This document shows positions 9,702-21,333 of a stretch of 64,000 bases of DNA, piece after piece. The position numbers were made by a program, and so were the translations under genes. Under the pieces are notes generated by a model. It did not search any database. It was not told where the DNA came from and was given only the letters and a program-made list of their open reading frames with translations. Location of the stretch: contig VDFB02000003.1 of the NCBI GenBank assembly GCA_007258455.2, forward strand, positions 45,759,889-45,823,888. The letters are read 5' to 3'. Positions within the stretch are counted from its first letter, which is position 1, and the number at the start of each line of letters is the position of its first letter. This DNA comes from Sequoia sempervirens (lineage: Eukaryota > Streptophyta > Pinopsida > Cupressales > Cupressaceae).

Positions 9702-11690
9702 ATGTGTAGTGCCTCTCTTGTTACTGATACTTTTGATACTGATTTGTGTGTGTTTTGATTCTGTGTGGTTTTTGAGTATGTTTGATGCTTACTAGATACT
9801 CTATTAGACATCTTTTCTGCCATGTGTTTGGCATGCTAGACAATTATGTTTATTTACTTCTGATAGTTGGACTTATGTGTGGGATACTTATGTTATGATG
9901 ATGTTACTGAGTGTGTTATATTGATGATGTGATATTTAGATTTTGATTACTGTATTTGATTCAGGGACGAAGGAGATGGGGTGGCATCGCTCATCCGTGA
10001 GTGCCCTGCCTCACGACAACTCTCTTTCACAATGTGTTTGATTATGAGTTATACACATATGTATATGTTGTTTGACATTTGGTGTTATGCAGGAATGTAG
10101 GTACCGAGTGCCGACTCCACCCGCATTGTCAGGTCTGAGCGCGCCCTACATACCCAATGGTTTGATGTGGTTAGGGAGTGGATAAGAAAGTACCCTCATA
10201 TGTGTCAGTGGTTGGTCCAGTGATTGTTCATGTCTTATTTGTACTTCGTTCGTGTGGGTATGGTTGTTAATTAAATCATTTTATTTCATGAGTTTTATAA
10301 GTGTGTTTATGGCTTGGATTAGTGCTTTGTGATTTAAATTAAATGCTAGTCTATGGTGTAAAATATTAAATTAATGAAAGGTTAAATATTGCTTATGATA
10401 TTAATAATTTGGAAAATTATGTTGTACATTAGCACTTTTATTGTTATTTTAAAATGCGAAGCTGTCCTTTAAATTTAAATCATCAAATTAAATAAATAGT
10501 TAGATAAATTATTATGGTTTATTTTTAAAAGAAATAAAGTTAAGGAAATCATTATCTTATTTGTTTTAATTAGAAAATGGTGATTTAATAAAATAAATTT
10601 TAAACTTCAATTATAATTAAGTGAAATGTTGTTTAAAATTAATTTTATTAAAATGAAATTAAAATATTTAAAAGGCATATTTTTTTGGTGTAAATTAGTT
10701 ATGGATCTTGATTCTTCTTCCAAAATTGGAAAATGGCTGAAATGGTGGGTTAAGTGGAATTTGCATGGGAAAGTTGTCAAAAAATTTATGACAACTTCTG
10801 ATTTGGCTTTTTTGGAAAAAAGTATATTTCCAAATATTGTTTTTTCGAAAAAAGCAAGAGGGAGGAAATGAAAAATGAAAAAAAATGTTTGCAACTCAAA
10901 AATTGTTGAAAAAAATTCTGAGGATTAGTAATCTGTGTGGTTTTTGGTCGATTTGATCTGAGAAGATTTGATTTTTGGCTTGCACTGGGTTTTGTTGTCG
11001 AATCCATTGTTGCTCAGGTTTTGAATCTCTAAATTACGAAAGATTGTAGTTGGCTGGAGTCGCACATCAATTCGTCCTCCAATCAAGCTTTGCATAGGAC
11101 TCTGGGTAATTCAAATTTCATAATTTGATCTCTATAGATTTAGTTTTTAAAAGGAGGAAGGGAATTCTGTTTAAAAGAGAAAATATGTTTTCGGTGTGTG
11201 TTTGGGAAAATCCCATTTTCAGTAATTATTTCTTCTTGTCTATAGATTTCTCCTTCCTCTCTATAATTTTCATTTTGGAATTCCTTTTGAAATCTTGATT
11301 CCCTCTGTCTTTGGAAACTTTTGAGCTTTAAATCTCTGAAAATATCTCTCATATGAGAACCCTTTCGTTCCCTGTATTTTCCCTATTCGAGCACTTTGGA
11401 AATTTTTACACTTCTCTTTTGTCACTATAATTCTTTCATGGGAAAAAAATTCTTGGATAAAATAAACTTATATATGATATTTTATTATGTTTTGTAGTTT
11501 TAAAATATTAATGTGGATGTTTTAATATACATGTGTATATATATATAAATGTATATATTTTGTGCACATATTTAGTTTATTTTGTGCTTCAATTGCAACA
11601 ACATTAGATGAATTGATATATATTTATTTCAGTATTTATATACATATATATGTATATATATATATATTAATCCTAAGGGAAGCAGGCTAA
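9702..11690 (+). mobile_element. LTR-like sequence without a partner, probably a gypsy LTR relic
   Basis: The segment starts TGTAGTGCC exactly where copy 1 stops. It has the general plan of the LTR of element B: a G+C-richer block with 'gcagga' (10090-10190), an A+T-rich stretch, then purine-rich sequence and TA microsatellites (11530-11670). It does not align closely with that LTR, and I find no second copy, PBS or PPT. The right boundary is uncertain. Short ORFs at 10607-11352 look spurious. Confidence 0.35.
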
Positions 11691-12244
11691 TTAATCAACT
11701 CTACTATTCTAAAGGGGCTTTGCCACCGATGCTCTTGCTGCTTTTGACTCTGCTATTGGTGCTGCTTCATCTACTTCTGGGTCTATTTCTGGTGCGGATG
11801 CTAGCTCTACTACTATTGGGTAGAATTCAAATAGGGATCCCACCCGACCCAATAGTGGATATAGCAGTGTATCAGTAAGTGCAAGACCTGTGTGGGATCT
11901 TGGAAGCAGTATTTAGTAGTCATCTATATATGGATTACCAATGGAGCATAGGTCTTATTTCCCGCGATGAACTAAGCTGTATTATAGATCAATTCTATCA
12001 ACTAGGAGTTACGAAGAGCATTACCTCATCTGAAATGACCAGTTATAAAATGATGGGTTGTGAATAGCATTGCCTAAACCACACCAAACCCAATCCCAGG
12101 TATTATTGCAGCAGAGTGAACATAATGCAGAGAAAAAAGGCAACCTTATTTTGGATAGCTGAATCAATGCCAACTTATGCCTAGCTAAATCAATCACAAG
12201 CCATAGATAGCATTATCCCTTTGGTTAACAGAATCAACATTCAC
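11691..12244. other. Unassigned stretch between the LTR-like segment and element A
   Basis: No domain was recognised on either strand. Part may be decayed RNase H or downstream sequence of element A. A run rich in 'gctgctt/tctggt' occurs at 11730-11830. The 62-codon plus-strand ORF at 11879 matches nothing I know. Confidence 0.3.
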
Positions 12245-13355
12245 ATACTACTGCAAGACAGGCGCATTCAATGGTACTATAGTTGAGCTCATAACCTACC
12301 AAAGTCTGACTAATATAATAGACTTCCCTTTCATGACCTTCATCGTCATTTTGTGCAAGTAATGCTCTGAGTGATGAATGGGTTGTTGTAATATAAAGAA
12401 TCAATGGTCATCCTTCAACAAGTGGCATTAAGACTGGTGGTGTGAGTAAATATTCTTTAATTAGTTGAAAAGCCTCGCCACACCTAGTTGTCCATGCAAA
12501 GGGTACCCCTTTCTTAAGTAGATGTTGAAAAGGATGTGTCTTACATGCTAACTGCACTATAAATCTTCTGATGGATTGCAATCTTCCTTGTAATGTCCTT
12601 AGCTGATTAAGATTAGTTGGTGGAGGCATGTCTATGATTGCTTTCACCTTGGCTGGATCCACTTCAATTCCTCATCTAGAAATGATATAGCCTAAAAGCT
12701 TTCCTGACTTGACTCCAAACACACATTTCTTGGGATTGAGTCTCACTTTATACTTCTCTAGCCTTTGAAATATCTTGTCTAAAACCTGTAAATGTTCTAC
12801 CCTTGTCTTGGATTTAACAATAAGGTGATCGACATAATCCTCCATAAGAGTGTGTACTAGATCATGAAAGATGGTGGTCATGCAATGTTGATAGGTTGCT
12901 CCAAAAATTTTGAGTCCAAAGGGCATAACATTCCCACAATACGTTCCCCAAGGACAAGTGAAAGTTTTCTTAGGTTGGTCTTCAGTTGCAATTCAGATCT
13001 AATTATATCCTGAAAATCCATCCATAAGGGACAACATCTCATATCTTGCTATCATGTCAACTATCATGTCTATGTTAGGCAAAGGGAACTCATCCTTAGG
13101 ACAAGCCTTGTTGATATCTCTAAAATCAGTGAAGATGCGGATGCTCCCAGTTGGTTTAGTGAATAGTACAAGATTGGAAATCCAATCTGCATAGTCGATT
13201 GATCTAATGAAACCAACGTCTAACAGTTTCTTGAGTTCTGCCTTGACTAGTAAAGCAATCTGTAGATGCATTTTCCTCAATTTTTGTTTCATTGGTTTGA
13301 CACCTGGTTGTAAGGGTAAGTGATGTAAAACAAGTTCAGGATCCAACCCAGGCAT
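12245..13355 (-). pseudogene. Element A reverse transcriptase and start of RNase H
   Basis: Three open pieces, 13355-12999, 12926-12672 and 12662-12408, together cover the gypsy RT. Motifs in order: LLDVGFIRSIDYADWISN, FTDFRDINKACPKDEFPLPN, LSLMDGFSGYN, MPFGLK..GATYQ, MEDYVDHLIVKSK, LNPKKCVFGV..GKLLGYI, then the RT-RNase H connection. The YxDD box reads YVDH, so a catalytic Asp is lost. Decayed RNase H follows to about 12245, with ALLAQNDDEGHE and YYISQTLVGYEL in frame. The polymerase is dead, and sequence after the RNase H start is not recognisable. Confidence 0.85.
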
Positions 13356-14340
13356 GTCTGCATATGACCAGGAAAAAATTATCTACCTCTATGCAAAGAA
13401 GTTGTGGAATTCTGGCTGCTTTGTTGTTGTCAATGACACTGCAAAATAAACTAGTTGAGTATTCTCTTTTGTGCCTATGTTGACTTCTACTGATTCTTCA
13501 AAAAGCATGGGTGATTTTTCCTATGCAACGGGGAGAATTTTCAAACCTCCATCCGTAGGTGCCTAAGAGAAGTTTTTTCCTTCAAATGCGTCCTTTATTT
13601 TTACTTTTTCATCGTCTAGAGGTGCCTTTCAGTTTTCACCTAGAGACTCATCCTTTTTATCTTGTTTATTCTTTTTCTGATTTTTGTGACAGGAGGGTTG
13701 AAAAAATTCCCCAAAATATGCTTTATTGTCCAAGTCAATGGTAAAACCAGCCTTGTGATCACCGCTAGGTATGCCTTCTCGTAATCCTAAGAACTCAGCA
13801 ATTGCTTCGTCGCTCTCAAAAATGTCTAAGACGGGTGTGTCTTGTTGGTCCTAATCAATGAGTTGGGGATAAACTAAGGGCATGTCATCATCAGAGTAAT
13901 CAAAGTTTAATGGGGTCAAGGTAAGGACTGAGTTATTCATATGGTCACAAAAGTCTTGTACTAAGTCCTGTTTGCTCTTAGGTTTAGATCTAGGTGGATT
14001 GAGAGGTGGGCCTAATGCCAAGGTTTGGTTATCTGAAACAAATGGATCAGGTTTCCAAGAGGTAGGATCAAATGATTCCCAATAGTAGTGTTTAAACCAT
14101 TCCTCTTTTGTCATACTCTTTGGTGGACATGAATTCAATGGATTGGGTGAGCTTAACATTAAGTCAAGTTCTCCAAATAGCTTGTCAAGGTGCATGGAAG
14201 AGGTAGAGGATAGGGAATCCCACTCATAGTCGTTGGAGTTGGGGGAGTCATAGTGATATTGGTCTGATGGTTCGTGAGATGTCTTAATATCTTCTGAAGC
14301 ACTTACTTCCTCAAGTAAGGGTGATGTAGTACTAGGAACG
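13356..14340 (-). pseudogene. Element A protease-RT spacer
   Basis: The best open piece is 14195-13851, beginning MHLDKLFGELDLMLSSPNP and containing ALGPPLNPP and an acidic YSDDDMPLVYPQ. It joins the G-patch-like segment upstream to the RT downstream. No enzymatic domain is recognised; spacers of this kind are usual between PR and RT in this group. Confidence 0.55.
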
Positions 14341-14707
14341 CCAATCTGAATCAGTTGAAACCCTAGCCCTAAGCCTTTTGGCCACTGAGAAACAAAGATT
14401 GGTTCAATCCTCCCATCTTGATTTAAGCCTAAACCAATTTTTCCATTATATCCCTTATGATTGTGAAACCCTTTCTATATAGATTTGTAGGAATGTGAGC
14501 AAGTGAGAGAGGTTCTTCATTATCTTCCTTGTACAACCAGGAAGTGACATATTTTGTAAATACGACTTCTTTGCTTAGTTCACCCCATTTAGTGAAAGTT
14601 GTTGTGGGAGGAATGTGTATAGTGACCATAGATTGTCTCCTATCTAATGTAGGTAAACCATATGACTTAGGAGGAATCAAATGGCTAACACAATAAGATG
14701 TCTTCAT
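14341..14707 (-). pseudogene. Element A G-patch-like segment after the protease
   Basis: The piece 14707-14429 leads to YRKGF, after which the true frame shifts to HNHKGYNGKIGLGLNQDGR, then IEPIFVSQWPKGLGLGF. The Gly-rich pattern G-Y-x-G-x-x-G-L-G...P-I...G-L-G matches the G-patch motif often found between protease and RT in plant gypsy elements, an RNA-binding module in other proteins. A frameshift near 14435 breaks it. Confidence 0.5.
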
Positions 14708-14731
14708 GTAATACTCTCCACAACCCTTGTC

Positions 14732-15355
14732 TTAGTTCTCAACCCTAGGAGTGGTAGGAATTAAGGGTGAAATAGATGTTCGAGTGAGTGTGGATGGATC
14801 AACATAGGGAGATGGATTGGACAATGAAGCCTCTTGGTTTACCGACACTTGGCGTTGGTGGATTTCTTTTAGATTGGTGCAATATTGGAATGGATCTAGG
14901 TCACCATCTATAGTTATTTCAGTGCCATTGTAAGGGAATTTGAGACACTGATGATACGTGGAAGGGACCGCCTTCATGGCATGAATCCATGGTCTGCCTA
15001 GCAGAAGGTTATAAGGAAGGGTGAGATCCAAGACCTGGAACTTTGTCTCCATTACTGCAGGACCAATTCTGATAGGAAGTGTTACCACCCCCTTTGATTT
15101 TTGTTCCTCATCATCATAAGCTTTAATGACAATACTTTTGGTTGTGTCTACGCATGCTTCTGAGAAACCTAATGCCTTAATTAATTTTAAAGTGCACAGA
15201 TTTAACTCTGCTCCTTTGTCTACCAAAACTTGTTTAACTTTGGTATCATCAACAAGGACTTCAAGATGTAAAGGGTCGTTATGGTTTGTCTTTTCAGTTG
15301 CGTAGTCTTGTTGAGAAAACATGGCATGATGATTATTGGTAGAATAGCCCACCAT
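14732..15355 (-). pseudogene. Element A aspartic protease
   Basis: This is the longest open piece of element A, 207 codons. The retropepsin active-site strand reads VLVDKGAELNLC, with DKG instead of DTG or DSG; variants occur at this site in Athila/Tat elements, so loss of activity is not certain. The flap and C-terminal region follow with VTLPIRIG and the conserved LLLGRPWIHAMKAVPSTYHQ box. It lies between the gag zinc knuckle and the G-patch-like segment. A stop separates it from the upstream linker. Confidence 0.8.
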
Positions 15356-15414
15356 TTCCTAGAAACGATTGACATCAAGATCATAAGGGACCGTGGTGTT
15401 TTGTAAAGCCTTAT

Positions 15415-15718
15415 CTAGAATGGATCGATGCTCAGGAGAGATACGCAACAATTCCAAGATTGAGATTTGGGTTGGGGTCTTCCCCAACTGGTCAAGTAGG
15501 TTATATTGTGACTTGGAAGGCTATGGTGTTTGCTGCGATGGAGGACCTTGGATAGTGATCTTTGTACGATGAGTGTTGACTGCACACTTGGGATTTGTAT
15601 TGATAGTAATGGTATTGATATTCTCATCGGCAATGAGAAGGTGATGAATGGTTTTGCCACTACTATAATCATGCTTGATACTCACATAGTTGGCTGACAT
15701 ATTGGTCTTAGTACTCAA
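15415..15718 (-). pseudogene. Element A gag-protease linker
   Basis: Two overlapping open pieces in different frames (15718-15521 and about 15520-15415) show the linker was one ORF broken by a frameshift. The second frame carries ISILELLRISPEHRSILDKA, a segment often found just before the protease of this group. Confidence 0.5.
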
Positions 15719-15799
15719 ACTGGGAATAGTTCATTTCCCATGGTCATGTAGCAGATCAGAAAAGATTTGATGATCAGTGTTTGATGACTTGTTTTTGTC

Positions 15800-16406
15800 C
15801 ACTAACTTCAATTATTCTCCTTTCGACAAGATCCTGTATGATATTTTTTAGTTGGAAACAATTTTTTAGGTTATGTCCCTTAGTTCTATGATAGTCACAA
15901 AAGGCATTATCATCCCACCAAACTGGTTTAAATTTTCATGGATCGTATTGTCTTGGCTCGTGTAGTTGTATAAGATTATGTTGTAACAGTTGTTTGAATA
16001 CAGACTCAATGGGTTCCCCTAAGGGAGTGAACTCACGTTTTTGAAACCTCCTTTGTTGTTGCAGACGTTGAGTATTTTGGACCATGTTGGGAGGTTGATT
16101 GACAACATTAAGTGTGTTGGTAGAAGTGTGAGGTCCTTGTAATGTGATGATTGGTCCTGCTTGTATAGTTTTAGCATCAACTACCCCATCATTGGTGATG
16201 TTTTTGTTGCGAGACCAAAATCTATTTCTATCATTGGGGGTGTTTTGCACGATCAGATTTCTATTGGATGTTGATGTCTTAAGTTCTCCTTTTTCAATGA
16301 GATCCTTTTCTATTATAACCCCTTTTTCCACTAGTTCTGAAAAATATGTACAACAATGTACCCTTAAGTTACTCTTTAGTTTTGCATGAAGGTTTTCCTG
16401 GAACAT
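15800..16406 (-). pseudogene. Element A gag C-terminal region with zinc knuckle
   Basis: The open piece 16406-15936 is polar and Gln/Asn-rich and ends at a stop before FCDYHRTKGHNLKNC (about 15908-15862), a CX2H-type knuckle of the form C-x2-H-x4-GH-x4-C typical of Athila/Tat gag. It is followed by the conserved helix QLKNIIQDLVERR. It is continuous in order with the gag core upstream. Confidence 0.7.
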
Positions 16407-16466
16407 AATAACTTTTTGTTTTTCAGGTATCTCGACCAGACACTAGCTAGCTATTGTCCTCCATCT

Positions 16467-16874
16467 CTAGAAGAAAGTGATAAATGTTTCACCTTCATCT
16501 TGTGTTGTGTGACACAAGGTTGCTATATTTATCTTGTGGCCTATGTTGAAGGAGAATTGCTCAACAAATTTCTCAACCAGTTCACCCCAAGATCTGATGC
16601 CATAGTCTAGACCTAGAAACCAATCTAGTTCAATTCCTACAAGACTTCTTGGAAATAGTCTCATAAGATACATGGGGTCATAAGCGACGTCTATGCATAT
16701 GGTAGAAAATTCCCTTATATGTTCTATTAGATTTCGTTTGCCATTGTACTTAGGGAGATTCAGTATGACATACTCGTGAGGGAAAGGGGTCATGTACAAT
16801 GATCTATCAAAGGGAAATGGGCATATGTCCTTTGTTGAAAAGGATTTCTTAGTTGACACTGCCATGTTGTCCAT
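16467..16874 (-). pseudogene. Element A gag core (Retrotrans_gag)
   Basis: The piece carries LPKYNGKRNLIEHIREF, LMRLFPRSLVGIELDWF and SWGELVEKFVEQFSFN, the hallmark order of the Retrotrans_gag capsid domain. It starts MDNMAVSTKKSFSTKD and stops at 16467; the frame continues with further stops towards the zinc knuckle. Confidence 0.82.
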
Positions 16875-17213
16875 TTGTGTTTATAGTGCATGCATTTGTG
16901 TTTGCAAGACATCAACCTAGGTCAATGATGTGCTAGGTGGATTATGTGGATTTGTGTATGTATTCTGAAATCCAAGGTCTCGTGATGGGTTTCGATTGAA
17001 CGTTGGTATCTGAGGTGGGTTTGGATTCAAAATGTTGGTAAACATGTTCTGGTCCGGAATCTGCATAAATTGGTTTTGACTTGGGATTTGTGTGAATGGA
17101 TTCTGAGTACCGCTATGGGAGAAGGGATTCTAATTTGGAATTTGTGTGAATATATTCTTACTACCAATCTAGGAAGATGGATTCTGATTGCCATATTGGA
17201 ATGAGGGAATGCC

Positions 17214-17879
17214 TCATGTTTGTGTAATTAATGGTATAGTACTAGTGACCTGAGCACTAGGCATGGCCATCAATTGTGGTATGGTGCTTGTGACACTGGC
17301 ATTAGGTATGGCTGTTGACTGGGATATTGTACTTGTGACATCGACATATGGTGTAGAAGCTGATGTTTTAGGTCTTTTACTCCCAACAAGAGGACCAAAG
17401 GGAGTGGATGATGATGCTCCTAAAATGAAATTAAATCCCGATGTCATGCTAGACGTACCAAATGGAGACGTATGGACTGTCGTACTCTTTGTAGTTATGC
17501 CAGATGGTATAGTTGTATTTACCTGAGCTATAGTAGTACTGGTAGTCATTGTATTTGTCCCAAGTTGTGTAGGTTGAGTTTGTAAGGTGCTAATATCAAA
17601 TCCTGTGGGTAAGGTAGCGCCTTTAGCTAGCAATTTGGCTAAGTATCGTTGACGATCGTTTGCTAGGTACTCATCTACAAAAGAGGCAAACTCAGGGTCC
17701 TGTGTGGCAGCCTCTATGTCTTCTGTTGTAATGTGCCCTTGAGTGTTTCTAGTGGTGAATTTATCTAATAGAGTCTTGTGAGATCTTGAGGAAAATGGAT
17801 TGATGAATTCGTTTGGGTTTGACATCTTTTCTCTTTCTCTTCTCTTAGACCTAGTTTCAACCATGTAAGATAAGCTCAA
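17214..17879 (-). pseudogene. Element A gag N-terminal region
   Basis: The open frame has an upstream Met, but the likely start is MVETRSKRREREKMSNPNEF at 17861. It continues with a helical segment (DPEFASFVDEYLANDRQRY) and a Ser/Thr-rich tail in which a unit of about 15 residues, V-T-S-T-I-P-x3-A-x-P-x-A, repeats three times. This is the variable N-terminal part of gag. Stops separate it from the capsid core at 16874. Confidence 0.6.
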
Positions 17880-18509
17880 TATGCAAGGAATGCAAAACTA
17901 CGTCTATGGAAAGTATGACTCTAGTCTATGTTTTTTGGGATTTTCTGAATGCAAAATAAGGAATGTTCTAGGATGACGCTAGTCTAAAATGACAATATCC
18001 AAAGATGAAAAATCTAAGCAAACTTCTAAGGTAATCAATTTTGTAAACCCAGACGGAGGGACCAACTACCTAAGTCTAACCAAGGCGTCAAATTAGTTAA
18101 GTCAAGGAACCAATGTAGGACAATGATCAAAGACAAGTTGAGTTTCCTAACTAGATTGATGAGCTAGGAGGACTCTTTGTAGGAAAAAGGATAAGATGAT
18201 AGGACTAGGTTCAATGACAAATTTCATTGATGCTATGATTTTTCTAGAGTGTAGATGGTGGACCTATCCTAAAGTTTGTAAAACTAACTTTCCTAGAAGT
18301 TTAAATCTAAAGGGTAATATGTACTCAATGATGAACGTAAAACTCATAATTAGGACAACTATGGTAATGACTAAATGATACCTAAAGGATGCAAAAAATT
18401 GAGCAAATCATTTCAGGTTTCTGTCCAAGGACAAGTAAGATAGATCAAAGACTGGTATGACAGTGTTGACTGGAAGTGACCATGAATTTTGGTTTTCTAA
18501 TAATCTGGA

Positions 18510-18830
18510 AAATGCATCACAAAATTTATCAAATGCGGTTATGTTTCACAGTTGCGGCTTTCTGTCAATCAGTTGTGTGTTTTTGGTAAATGTTCAGTAT
18601 CTGGTGTCAAAAAAATGCGGTTAAGTTTCTAACAGATGCAACTCATAATAGCAATTGCGACTCAGAATATAACATATGCGATTTTCCATAAAACAAATGC
18701 GAGCTAATCTGGAAAATGTGACTCTATGTTAAACATATACAACTGATAATGACAGATGCAACTCGAAGGTAGACAAATGCAACTCTAAAAATCAATTGCG
18801 ACCTTCTGGTGAACAGTTGTGACTCTATTG
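18510..18830. repeat. Degenerate array of about 20-bp units in the leader, block 1
   Basis: Units of the form ATGCAACTC, TTGCGACTC or ATGCGA recur about every 19-22 bp, usually preceded by A or C plus AA/AG, for example at 18650-18830. About a dozen units can be counted by eye, each diverged. Confidence 0.55.
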
Positions 18831-19880
18831 TATTTTCAGTGAATTAAGATATAAAACTGACACTGTTTTCTATGATCAAGTTCTGGCAAATAAAGACACT
18901 CATAAGACAAAGTGTTTTCAGTTTGATTCTGGACTCAAAGAATGTGTAATTTGGCAATAGGAAAGTACAATCCTAATAGGCCAATAGGCCAAGGGTTTGT
19001 ATACTTGGTATAGCCCACCGATATACCTCAAATTGGTGCTAAACACCTTTCCTTCTCGAGAGCAGATAGCTTAGAAGTTTGGTGGCATTGGCTCCCCTCC
19101 ACAGCTCATTAACATCATTCGAGCACACCAACTTTGGATTATTTGGGTAATGACTTCCCAAGAACTGCTATCTCTACTAAAGGGGATCAGTAGTGAGTGT
19201 CTTCGGGCATGATACTATACACTGCACTATACCAAGCAACAACAGAAAAATGGTTGGTCTTTATAACAAAAGGTGTTTAGTACAGGCATTCTGTTCGTAG
19301 GGCATGATCCATGTGGCGAGAGTCCCCTTCCAAATCCATCTCGTCGGAACCATATGCGTGATTCTTGGGCTTTCACCAAGAATCCACTTTTATATACCGG
19401 CTGGAAGTCCCTCGGGTTCAAGGTGCTATCGGTCTGAGTCATCCTAGGGTGAGTACATTTTCCCACCAGAACAGACCCAAGTTCTAGATTTGGTAACTGT
19501 TTCTCTTACACCAAGGATCAGATGGATGCGCAAGGGGAGAGGATACTTCGATGTACCAAATCGTGAGGGTAATTACATAGTTGTGCTTTCACACCAAACA
19601 TAGTAGAAACTTGTTAATTTTAATCCAAATGAAAGATTTTCTACACTACCAAACAATTTGTTTCAAAAAAAAATTAACTAGGGTCTTCGACATGCGTTCT
19701 GCAGAAAGATTCATTAGTAGTTTTCAGTATTGTCTTCGTCAATCATCCTGCAAAAACTTGTGAACTCCTCAAGACACATGTTGAAAATAGAAGATTAGAG
19801 AAAATAAAACCATGAAAAGGAAACTGTAAATTGAAAATCTAATCCTAAAATATACCAGTCGGATGAGTCATTTTCTTTGT

Positions 19881-20042
19881 CAAATGTGTCTCAGTATTTT
19901 ACCAGTCAATTGTGGCTTAGAAAATGACAGATGCATCAGAATTTGTCAGATGTGGTTCAGAAAGTCAATTGCGTTGCTTCGTCACACTAATGCATCTTTG
20001 AATGTCAATTGTGGCATTTCGTCAAGCAGATGCATCATTCCG
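19881..20042. repeat. Degenerate array of about 20-bp units in the leader, block 2
   Basis: Six to eight units alternate GTCAATTGTGGC or GTCAATTGCG with AGATGCATC, close to the PBS. The units are related to block 1 but of a different subtype. Confidence 0.5.
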
Positions 20043-20100
20043 TACAAAAACCTACAAAATAAAATAAAAGTCTACGGATACATGAAGATGGTTTCTTCAC

Positions 20101-20115
20101 GCCTAGTTCACCAAA
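20101..20115 (-). promoter_or_regulatory. Primer binding site of element A
   Basis: On the minus strand the LTR ends GATGTTACA and is followed directly by TTTGGTGAACTAGGC. Elements X1 and X2 show TTTTGGTGAAC at the same place. The primer tRNA would end GTTCACCA; I cannot name it. Confidence 0.6.
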
Positions 20116-21333
20116 TGTAACATCTAGAAAATGCAGAAGAAACAGATCAAAGCAAACATGCAATCTAAAACTCTAGTGCAATCTAAGCTAAGCAACAAAG
20201 AACAAAGGAAAGTCAAAACGTAAGTAAACTGAACAACCTCACCCAATATGTACGTAATTCCATGTATCATCTCGATTTCCCTTCTCCATTTTTCCGTTGT
20301 AGTATAATTGCCCTCATATTTTCAAGGTTAGTGCAAGTATAGCCTATGATAGTGAATTAGCAAAACATCGGAGATTCAAGATAGTTGCTCCAAAAAGTCA
20401 TAAGATTTCAAGAGAGATTGGAATGAAGAAGAATATATCAATTTTTATAAAATTGATCATTCAAACGACAGGTCAGGATTGAAAGATCAACAGACGGTTG
20501 AGATCGATAGATTAGACATGCATTTTGATAACTGTTAGTAGTGACATGAGTGATACAAATTATAAATAGAATTAAAGATTAAATAAATGATTTAATCTTC
20601 AAGTTTGGTATTCGAAAACAGAAGAATAATCTTTCCATGACAAAGATAAAGATGGATTAAATCAACTCTCTGTTTGAATGCATGCACAAGATTTAATTAA
20701 TTAAATAGGAATATTTAATTAATATGCATGTACACACAATTGAGTTAGAACTAGATGACTGGATGATATGACAAATAGCTTACTCGAGAAAACAACTCAG
20801 ACAATAAATCAAGAGTTAACTGACCGAATTAAATAGATCTTTGAGTCGAGTAAGAGTGAATACTTACATAATTTGCACAATTATCTAATATAGAGGAATG
20901 CGTTAAAATAGGATTTATGAATTAAATAATTCATTTAATTCAAGATTTGATATTTGAAAAGTAATTAAATAATAAGATTTATTTAATTAAATGATGAATG
21001 GATCAAATGAATAATTAAATAAATAAAGGATTTATTTAATTATAGTTGACATATGATAAAGAGTAAATTAAATAAGAATTTATTTAATTGAAGAAGAAGG
21101 ATAAGGTTAATTAGTAACATAATTAAATAAAAAGCGTTTATTTAATTAATTAGATGGAATAAAGAAAAGTGTGAATTAATTAAATAATTAAGATTATTTA
21201 ATTAATAGAAGAAATGAAGACTTTAGAGAATAATTAATTAAATAATTGACATTATTTAATCATGATTATGGAAGAAATACAAATTACTAAGAATATTGAA
21301 GTCGCAGGCTTAAACCAGATTTCGGTGTCTACA
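20116..21333 (-). mobile_element. 5' LTR of element A
   Basis: On the minus strand the LTR starts TGTAGACACCG at 21333 and ends TTACA at 20116, 1218 bp, with the TG...CA ends of an LTR. Its U3 side is filled by A+T hairpins. The base after it on the plus strand is the first base of duplicated repeat copy 2. No 3' partner LTR is present, so a target-site duplication cannot be tested. Confidence 0.72.
20576..21260. repeat. Array of nine A+T hairpins in element A U3
   Basis: Inverted repeats of the type AATTAAATAA-N(3-7)-TTATTTAATT lie at about 20576-20599, 20693-20722, 20919-20941, 20963-20992, 21013-21041, 21065-21089, 21121-21151, 21174-21206 and 21231-21260. The spacers between them are unrelated, so this is not a simple tandem repeat. 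Confidence 0.75.

Larger units (their letters stand above)
17880..20100 (-). other. Element A untranslated leader
   Basis: About 2.2 kb lie between the PBS and gag. No domain is seen. Two blocks of degenerate units of about 20 bp (18510-18830 and 19881-20042) flank a stretch of higher G+C (about 18960-19580) without recognisable genes. ORFs on either strand are short. Confidence 0.55.
12245..21333 (-). mobile_element. Gypsy element A, minus strand, 3'-truncated
   Basis: Minus-strand order: 5' LTR (21333-20116), PBS (20115-20101), 2.2-kb leader, gag, protease, G-patch-like segment, RT, start of RNase H. Integrase, PPT and 3' LTR are absent. All ORFs carry stops or frameshifts. The protease and gag style and the G-patch-like segment resemble the Athila/Tat side of Ty3/gypsy more than chromoviruses, but the exact lineage needs an RT phylogeny. 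Confidence 0.8.

Noticed and set aside
18196..20120. Short plus-strand ORFs in the element A leader
   Set aside because: They are antisense to the element, lie in degenerate repeats and show no recognisable domain.
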